From: Candidatus Kuenenia stuttgartensis
GTDB lineage: Bacteria; Planctomycetota; Planctomycetia; Pirellulales; UBA1268
Length of the DNA: 12,798 nt
Direction: 5' to 3'
Assembly: GCA_945876515.1 (NCBI GenBank)
Contig: CAMCPF010000032.1
Coordinates: 1 to 12,798 of the forward strand
Below are positions 7,841-12,798 of this stretch, piece after piece; within the stretch, counting starts at the first letter, position 1; each line of letters opens with the position of its first letter. The notes beneath the pieces were generated by a model that was given only the letters and a program-made list of their open reading frames with translations, ran no database searches and was not told the origin of the DNA. The translations under genes and the position numbers were made by a program.

Positions 7841-9103
7841 ATGCGATTCGCCCACCCGATCCTCACTATGACACTCGTGCTCGCCTTCACTTTTCCCGTG
7901 CATGCCGGACCCCCCACTCCGTCGAGAACGCTTACGAAAAAATCCATCCCGGTCGGCGCCCCTCGTGTCACCCGCTCGCCCACCGGACAGGCCGCGCCCC
8001 GCGTGTCCACCCCGCGAGGCGGTTTCGGCGGCCGGAAGGCGGCGCCTGCCGCCGCGTTCAAGCCTCAGGCCAACGGATCGAAGCCTGCCGTGAGGCCCTT
8101 CACCCCGGTCCCGCAGGCGCGCACCCCGGCCCTGAGAACGTTCGCGCCACCGGCCGCATCCGGGATGACCGTGACGACCGTCCTCCCGCGTGGAACGACG
8201 GTGATGAAGCCGGTCGCTCCGCTGCAGCCGCAGGGCGTCATGATCGTGCCGCCGGCTGCCAGGTTCAACCCCTCCGGACCGCTCACCGTTATGGCGGGTC
8301 CACGTCCACGTCGCCGCATACCGATTGATGGCCGCCCCGACGCTGCGATCGCCAACGGCGTTGTCAACGTGAGTCCGGTCGACGTGAGTCCGGGTCGATT
8401 CGAGCCGGCCGACTCCGATCGCGACGGCGTGCCGGACTGGCGCGAACAACTGGATGATCGGGGCATCGTAGGCAATGGCGGCAACGGCAACGGTGATGCC
8501 CCCGAACCCGGGCCTGCCGTCGTCGATGCGGGCCCGACGGCGTGGGATTGGGTGGCGATCGGTCTGGCTGCAGCGGCGTTCGCCGACGGAATCGCGGACC
8601 GCCGCAGCGGTGGCTCCGGAGGGGGACGTGGGATCGTGGTCGAGCGTCCGATCGTCCAGGCCGTGCCGGCCGAACCGCTCGTGGTGGTCGAGGAACACAG
8701 CGGAACCGCGCGGTCCGTCGTGATCGAGGAGATCGGCACCACGGCCGAGGGTACGCTCGTCGCCGAAACGCGTTTCGATACGACCCCGACCGGAGTGTCC
8801 ATCGGCGAACCCGTCGCCGAGAACGACCCCCTGCCACAGGTCTGGGCGGGCGAGGGCTTCGAACTGGCTGCCCGGGGGCTCGGTGGCACGCCGGGGAAGC
8901 TCGCCATGAAGATCGGGGCCGTGATTCTCGAGTGCCCGGTGCAGGCATGGACAGACGCGGGGCTCCGGGCCACCGTGCCCCCCACCACGATCGCTTCGGC
9001 GACGAGGGCGGACCTGATCGTGGCCTTCGCGGACGGCAGCGTCGCGGCCGTGGTGCCGGTCGAACTCCTGCCCGCCAGGCAGGCGGTCGCGGCCGCGAAG
9101 TGA
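7841..9103 (+). CDS. Predicted secreted protein with a calcium-loop motif and IPT-like C-terminal domain
   Basis: This is a 420-residue protein of no family I can name. Residues 1-22 are a signal peptide with likely cleavage after HA22. Residues 23-160 are a Pro/Ala/Arg-rich, low-complexity stretch. Residues 191-202 (DSDRDGVPDWRE) form a Ca-binding loop as in thrombospondin type 3 or dockerin repeats. Residues 211-219 are Gly/Asn-rich and 234-252 weakly hydrophobic. Residues 331-411 (WAGEGFELAARGLGG ... LRATVP ... LIVAFADGS) resemble an IPT/TIG immunoglobulin-like domain. AAGGAA (7827-7832) supports the ATG at 7841. It converges on the ECF sigma factor. It could be a cell-surface or matrix protein; function unknown. 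Confidence 0.8.
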   Translation: MRFAHPILTMTLVLAFTFPVHAGPPTPSRTLTKKSIPVGAPRVTRSPTGQAAPRVSTPRGGFGGRKAAPAAAFKPQANGSKPAVRPFTPVPQARTPALRTFAPPAASGMTVTTVLPRGTTVMKPVAPLQPQGVMIVPPAARFNPSGPLTVMAGPRPRRRIPIDGRPDAAIANGVVNVSPVDVSPGRFEPADSDRDGVPDWREQLDDRGIVGNGGNGNGDAPEPGPAVVDAGPTAWDWVAIGLAAAAFADGIADRRSGGSGGGRGIVVERPIVQAVPAEPLVVVEEHSGTARSVVIEEIGTTAEGTLVAETRFDTTPTGVSIGEPVAENDPLPQVWAGEGFELAARGLGGTPGKLAMKIGAVILECPVQAWTDAGLRATVPPTTIASATRADLIVAFADGSVAAVVPVELLPARQAVAAAK

Positions 9104-9179
9104 CCGCCCCGGGCCTTCGATCTCGCCACCGCGAGTGAAGCCCCGATCCATCACTGACGACCCGCACGCTCCGCGGCGC

Positions 9180-9204
9180 GAGGCCGGCCCGCCAGGCCGA
9201 CCTC
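9180..9204. terminator. Possible bidirectional terminator hairpin between convergent genes
   Basis: GAGGCCGGCC (9180-9189) and GGCCGACCTC (9195-9204) pair with one mismatch around a 5-base loop. It lies between the stops of the secreted-protein gene and the ECF sigma gene (9104-9253 is non-coding). No T-run follows on either strand, so its efficiency is doubtful. Confidence 0.4.
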
Positions 9205-9253
9205 GTCGCCGGGGGGCTCGCTGCGTGGGGGTCTGGGCTTCGGGCTCGACCGC

Positions 9254-9868
9254 TCACTCCGCGAGCTGCTGCTGGAGCTTCTGCACGGTCCGCGAGAGCA
9301 TCACGCGGACCGCCACGTCCGACTTGCCAAGCCGCTCGGCAATATCCCTGGTGGCCAGCCCGTCCACATACCGCAGCCGGATCGCTTCCCGTTGCTCCGG
9401 CGGCAGTGCCTCGATCGCCTGCCGGAGGTGATACTCCTTGGCGTCGCGGGAGAGGGCCTGGCTCGGCGTCGTCATGCTCACGGCGAGCATCGAGGCCAGC
9501 CCGCCGGCGTCGTAGTCCGTGGAGCCACGGCGCGGCGCGTCGATCGACACCTCGCGGGCGGCGTCTCGCTTGGCGGCGCCGAAGTGGCGGCGGTGGGCGT
9601 CGATGATCCGCTGCTCGGCCACGTGGCACAGCCAGCCGAAGGGATCCCGCTGCGGCGTTGCTTCGTCGCTGGTCGAGACCGCCGGCCGCACGGCGGCGAG
9701 GCTCACCTCCTGCACGATGTCGTCGGGGTCGAGCCGCTGCCGCAGTCCCGGCCCCATCCGGTGCTCGACAAACGCGAGCAGCCGCTGGCGATTCGCCTCC
9801 ACGCAGGCGGCCACGGCTTCGGGGTCGCTCCAGCGGATCGGTGCGGGGGCGGGTTCCCTGATCATCAT
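9254..9868 (-). CDS. ECF-type RNA polymerase sigma factor
   Basis: This is a 204-residue sigma-70 family protein with only regions 2 and 4. Region 2 (about 20-98) has LLAFVEHRMGPGLRQRLDPDDIVQEV and PFGWLCHVAEQRIIDAHRRHF. A 45-residue linker follows. Region 4 (about 145-200) has ALPPEQREAIRLRYVDGLATRDIAERLGKSDVAVRVMLSRTVQKL with its helix-turn-helix. The start is ATGATG at 9868-9863. The frame is open upstream across the kinase promoter, but that part has no domain. It lacks an SD site and has a terminator-like hairpin just before the start. It is divergent from a planctomycete-type Ser/Thr kinase, an arrangement known for planctomycete ECF groups tied to kinases. No membrane anti-sigma factor is encoded nearby, so the kinase may be its regulator. 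Confidence 0.93.
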   Translation of the reverse strand: MMIREPAPAPIRWSDPEAVAACVEANRQRLLAFVEHRMGPGLRQRLDPDDIVQEVSLAAVRPAVSTSDEATPQRDPFGWLCHVAEQRIIDAHRRHFGAAKRDAAREVSIDAPRRGSTDYDAGGLASMLAVSMTTPSQALSRDAKEYHLRQAIEALPPEQREAIRLRYVDGLATRDIAERLGKSDVAVRVMLSRTVQKLQQQLAE

Positions 9869-9877
9869 GGTACCCGC

Positions 9878-9926
9878 AAAAAAACGGCCACGGGTGGCCG
9901 TCCCGCTCCCGATGACATCGGGACGG
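9878..9926 (-). terminator. Terminator with competing stem in the ECF sigma leader (possible attenuator)
   Basis: On the minus strand ACGGCCA (9890-9884) and its partner (9901-9895) form a 7-bp stem with a CCCG loop, followed directly by T7 (9884-9878), ten bases before the ATG. A second stem can form from CCGTCCCG (9926-9919) and CGGGACGG (9905-9898), 8 bp. The stems share 9898-9901 and so exclude each other, as terminator and antiterminator do. The bases TCCCGATG-A-CATCGGGA (9907-9923) are also a perfect palindrome that could be an operator. Function is inferred from pairing alone. Confidence 0.5.
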
Positions 9927-9950
9927 CACCCCACCGGGCCAGCCCACACC

Positions 9951-9976
9951 GGGAACTCGTTTACACTCGGGTTCCC
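9951..9976. promoter_or_regulatory. Candidate divergent ECF-type promoters for the sigma factor and kinase genes
   Basis: GGGAAC (9951-9956, plus) and GTTCCC (9971-9976, GGGAAC on minus) face each other with 14 bases between. GGAAC is a classic -35 core of ECF promoters. On each strand, 16 bases further on is a similar TCCCTG or TCCCGG in the -10 place. Starts would fall near 9985 (kinase, GTG at 10001) and near 9942 (sigma factor, leaving a leader that includes the hairpin at 9878-9926). Autoregulation by the adjacent sigma factor would fit. Confidence 0.35.
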
Positions 9977-10000
9977 TGCCCCTGCCGGGAGCCATGACTC

Positions 10001-12253
10001 GTGACCGCCGGGATCGAATCCACCGCCGATGCAGCCTGGAGCGAGGTCGGCACGCGGCTGGAGTCGTTCGTCGCGGCGTGGGAATCTGGCATCGTTCCCT
10101 CGATCGTCGACCATCTGCCCGGCGAGCCTGCCGCGTCGCGCCGCCTCGTGCTCGTCGAGTTGGTGAAGGTCGACCTCGAATACCGCGCGCGGGCCGGCCA
10201 GTCGCCGCGGGTCGAGGACTACGCCGCACGCCATCCGGAACTCGCGGAGGAGGACGGGCCGCCCGTCGAGCTGATCTGCGAGGAATACCACGTGCGCAAA
10301 TCGCGGGGCGAGCGGGTGGGCCTCGGCGACCTCTGCCGGCGCTTCCCCGGCCGCACGCGGGAAATCTGGCGATGGCTCGGCGCGGCCGAAGGCACGATGA
10401 CGACGAGCCTCGCGGCCGACGCGCTGCGCGAATCGTTCGCGGCCGGGCAGACGCTCGACGATTTCCAGCTGCTCGCCGAGGTGGGCCGCGGCGCGTTCGC
10501 CACGGTGTTCCTCGCGCGGCAAGTGTCGATGGGGCGGATCGTGGCACTGAAAGTGTCGGCGGATCGCGGCGACGAGGCCCGCACGCTCGCGCAGCTCGAC
10601 CATCCCCACATCGTGCGGGTCTTCGACCAGAAGCGGCTGCCGGCGGATCGAAACCGCCAGCCCCTCCGTCTCATCTACGAGCAATACCTGTCGGGCGGCA
10701 CGCTGGCTGACATCGTCATCCGTGTCCGCCGCACACCGGCCCGCGACCGCACCGGCGCGATTCTCGTCGACGCGGTACGCGAGGCCGCCGCCGGAGCAGG
10801 GCTCGGTCTCAACGCAGAATCGCCGACCCTCTCGGCGCTGGCCAGAATGCCGTGGCCGGCAGTGGTGGCCAGGATTGGCATCCAACTGGCAACCGCGCTT
10901 GACCATGCGCACGCCGCCGGCGTGCTTCACCGCGACGTCAAGCCGGCAAACGTGCTGCTCGGGGCCGACGGCACCGTCCACCTCGGCGACTTCAACACCA
11001 GCTCGCTCGCCACGCATCCGTCACACGGGGCCGCGGCCTTCTTTGGCGGCAGTCTGGCCTACATGTCGCCGGAGCACCTCGAGGCGTTCGACGCCGGGCA
11101 CGAGCGGTCGCCCGACGATCTCGACGCGCGTGCCGATTTCTACTCGCTCGGCGTGCTGCTGGCGGAACTGCTGACGGGCCACCGCCCATTCCGCGACCAG
11201 CCGGCCGATGGCAACGTCGCGCGGGCCATCGCCGAGATGCTCGCGATGCGCCATGCCGGCGACCTCGAACTACCGGTGGCTGCCGCGGACGTGCCGACCG
11301 CGGCCCTGACCGACGTGCTCCGCGAGTGCCTCGCGGCAGACCGCGACCTGCGGCCCGGGTCGGGAGCCGACCTTGCCCGCCGTCTCGCCCTCGTCGGTCG
11401 GCCACGGGCCCGGAGCCTCCTCGCCTTGCCGCGTCGCGGGTGGCTGCGCTTCGCCAAGCGGCGGCCCTTCGAGGCGACGACCATCTGCATGGTCGTGCCA
11501 AATGTGCTGCTTGCCATCGCAAACAACCTGCATCAGCGCCGGATTCTGGAGGCTTTCTATGCGAGGCCGGATCTCATCGCCAGCCGCCCGGCCATGATCG
11601 AGGCCTTCTATGTCGCCGTCGGAATCGTCAACGCGATCGCGTTTCCCCTCGGAGCCTGGATCGGCTGGAGGATCATGGCCGGCATCGTGCGTGCTGTGGG
11701 CGGCACCGGCGGTGCGCTTTCGGCCCGCGAACTCGAGTCGCTCCGGCATTCCAGCCTGCTCGTCGCCGACCGCTCGACATGGATCACGGTCGGCTTGTGG
11801 GCGGCATGCGGTCTCGGCGGCGCGGCGATCTTCGCGATGGAGGTCGGGATCGCGCCGTTGCCGGTACATCTTTTGTTCCTGCAATCGACGCTGGTCTGCG
11901 GCCTGATGGCAGCCACCTATACGTTCTTCCTGCTGACGCTCGTGGTGATGAGGTCGATCTACCCCGGCCTGCTTGACCGCCGGGCCGACCACGACGACGA
12001 GACCCAGCTGCAGGCCCTGGGCATGCGGAGCGGCTGGTACCTGCTCATTTCCGGGGGCGCACCGCTCGTGACGATGGCACTGCTTTTTGTGATGGGCTCC
12101 GACGATCGGTCCGCTCTTGCGCTTTTGACCTTCGCCGGCCTGGCTGGACTGGTCTTCAGCTTCTGGGCCCACCGCGAGATCCAGGCAGACATCGCTGCCC
12201 TGATCGAGGCCGGCCGGCCTGCCGACGCCGGGCCGACGGAGAGCCGGCGTTAG
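10001..12253 (+). CDS. Membrane-bound Ser/Thr protein kinase, planctomycete type
   Basis: This 750-residue protein has an N-terminal planctomycete extension (about 18-125: AAWESGIVPSIVDHLP, LVELVKVDLEYR, RRFPGR). The kinase domain covers about 155-465. It has the glycine loop GRGAFATV (162-169), Lys184 in VALK, Glu192, HRDVKPANVLL (310-320, catalytic Asp312 and Asn317), DFN in place of DFG (330-332), SPE (356-358) and DFYSLG (379-384). A 45-residue insert follows the hinge (about 240-285). The C-terminus has about six membrane helices (494-510, 533-556, 594-613, 620-650, 678-698, 704-722). GTG at 10001 is the first possible start (an in-frame stop lies six bases upstream), with GGGAG nine bases before. 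It is divergent from the ECF sigma factor and probably signals to it. The sensed input is unknown. Confidence 0.93.
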   Translation: MTAGIESTADAAWSEVGTRLESFVAAWESGIVPSIVDHLPGEPAASRRLVLVELVKVDLEYRARAGQSPRVEDYAARHPELAEEDGPPVELICEEYHVRKSRGERVGLGDLCRRFPGRTREIWRWLGAAEGTMTTSLAADALRESFAAGQTLDDFQLLAEVGRGAFATVFLARQVSMGRIVALKVSADRGDEARTLAQLDHPHIVRVFDQKRLPADRNRQPLRLIYEQYLSGGTLADIVIRVRRTPARDRTGAILVDAVREAAAGAGLGLNAESPTLSALARMPWPAVVARIGIQLATALDHAHAAGVLHRDVKPANVLLGADGTVHLGDFNTSSLATHPSHGAAAFFGGSLAYMSPEHLEAFDAGHERSPDDLDARADFYSLGVLLAELLTGHRPFRDQPADGNVARAIAEMLAMRHAGDLELPVAAADVPTAALTDVLRECLAADRDLRPGSGADLARRLALVGRPRARSLLALPRRGWLRFAKRRPFEATTICMVVPNVLLAIANNLHQRRILEAFYARPDLIASRPAMIEAFYVAVGIVNAIAFPLGAWIGWRIMAGIVRAVGGTGGALSARELESLRHSSLLVADRSTWITVGLWAACGLGGAAIFAMEVGIAPLPVHLLFLQSTLVCGLMAATYTFFLLTLVVMRSIYPGLLDRRADHDDETQLQALGMRSGWYLLISGGAPLVTMALLFVMGSDDRSALALLTFAGLAGLVFSFWAHREIQADIAALIEAGRPADAGPTESRR

Positions 12254-12289
12254 GCTGACGTAATCTACCCGGTCGTTGCCGGAGCCATG

Positions 12290-12412
12290 TGCCACGTCCT
12301 GCCCGTCCCTGCGCACGTCGGGCCTACGTCGCTTTTTACGTCACTTCCGAGCCGGCTTTGCCTTATTCTCCGCGAAAACAGCGATTCGCACTGTTCCTAC
12401 TCGGGGAGCTTT
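12290..12412 (+). repeat. Repeat copy C: T-run box plus full tRNA-Asn tail (att-like)
   Basis: It holds TGCCACGTCCTGCC (12290-12303, near-match to copy B), TACGTCGCTTTTTACGTCAC (12325-12344, identical to copy B), and TCCTACTCGGGGAGCTTT (12395-12412), identical over 18 bases to the tRNA-Asn 3' end at 6519-6536. Box and tail are 67 bases apart as in copy A. It would be the outer attachment site of a 5.9-kb segment starting at the tRNA. It fills most of the 210-base gap between the kinase and HEPN genes. Confidence 0.65.
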
Positions 12413-12463
12413 CTTCGCAGTGTGTCGCGCCGGCTCGCATGGAGCCGCGCCGAGCAGCGTTCA

Positions 12464-12798
12464 TCAAGCGTTACCGGTAGCGTCATCCGGCAACAAAGGC
12501 TCGATCGCCGCCAGGATCGCTCGTGCCTTCTCAATGGCCTTCGTCGCACTCGCCAGCGACGCCTCGGCGACGCCACCGTAGTCAGCCGTTTCGCGAAGAT
12601 CGAGGAGGAAGTCGTAGTCTCGCCCCAAATCTGCCGGCAGTAGCTCGGCCTGAATGAGGTCCCGATGCAGAGCCGCCCTCACGGCAGTGTGCTTCGTGAA
12701 CTCCATGCCGCGTCCCGCGAGCACGGCGGTCACGCCGTGGAAGGCGGCGTAGTAGGCCCTCGACGCCGATGAATCAGGGTCGGTCGCGAGAATCGCCT
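12464..12798 (-). CDS. HEPN-domain protein, N-terminus beyond the window
   Basis: The last 111 residues are visible on the minus strand, ending at TGA 12466-12464; the start lies to the right of 12798. The all-helical HEPN pattern is clear: SRAYYAAFHG (an R-x6-H motif, codons about 12763-12734), GRGMEFTKHTAVRAALHRDL, LPADLGRDYDFLLDLRETADYGG, then a helix ASATKAIEKARAILAAIEPLL. Such proteins are often toxins or partners of small nucleotidyltransferases (MNT) encoded next to them; the partner, if any, would be outside the window. It follows the tRNA-tail repeat at 12395-12412, so it may be another accessory segment. Biochemical role uncertain. Confidence 0.8.
   Translation of the reverse strand, partial: AILATDPDSSASRAYYAAFHGVTAVLAGRGMEFTKHTAVRAALHRDLIQAELLPADLGRDYDFLLDLRETADYGGVAEASLASATKAIEKARAILAAIEPLLPDDATGNA

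Noticed and set aside
8364..10547. 727-codon minus-strand frame across the secreted protein, sigma and kinase genes
   Set aside because: Arg/Pro/Ala-rich shadow of high-GC genes; it crosses three real genes in the wrong frame and shows no domain.
9869..11017. Long N-terminal extension of the ECF sigma factor on the minus strand
   Set aside because: The open frame runs antisense into the kinase gene and across the intergenic terminator; the sigma domains begin just after the ATGATG at 9868.

Overview
The window looks like chromosome of a GC-rich bacterium, most likely a planctomycete (Planctomycetota). The strongest pointer is a divergent pair: an ECF sigma factor beside a membrane Ser/Thr kinase. 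The kinase has the N-terminal extension typical of planctomycete kinases (AWE.G..P.I.DHLP ... LVELVKVDLEYR) and a DFN in place of DFG. The GroEL tail (GGGHGHGGDYDMY) and scarce Shine-Dalgarno sites also fit. The genus cannot be read from the sequence.

Layout. Positions 1-403 (-) hold the N-terminal part of bioD (dethiobiotin synthetase). Positions 541-3029 (+) are a ferrous iron uptake operon: feoA, feoB and a 65-residue single-pass membrane protein. Positions 3084-5132 (-) are groS-groL, ending in two strong hairpins; the second carries a U-tract and lies inside the last codons of the small feo-linked gene. Positions 5533-6378 (+) encode a partner-switch pair: a STAS anti-sigma-factor antagonist and an RsbW/SpoIIAB-type kinase.

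From 6461 the character changes. A tRNA-Asn(GUU) gene is followed by a lower-GC Phd/VapC-type toxin-antitoxin pair, then about 600 bases without a gene but with hairpins and repeats, then a secreted protein (7841-9103), the ECF sigma factor (9254-9868, -) and the Ser/Thr kinase (10001-12253, +). A HEPN-domain gene (12464-12798, -) runs off the end. The last 12 to 18 bases of the tRNA region recur at 7405 and 12395. At both places the tRNA-like tail sits exactly 67 bases after a T-run box. This looks like a tRNA-Asn integration hot spot holding tandem accessory segments; no integrase gene is visible.

How parts may work together. FeoAB imports Fe(II). GroESL is the chaperonin. The STAS/kinase pair would control an unseen sigma factor. 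The ECF sigma factor and kinase probably form one signalling unit: the 132 bases between them contain an inverted GGGAAC pair that could be two divergent ECF-type promoters, and the sigma-factor leader can fold into an intrinsic terminator or a competing stem. Regulatory claims are inferences from sequence pattern only.
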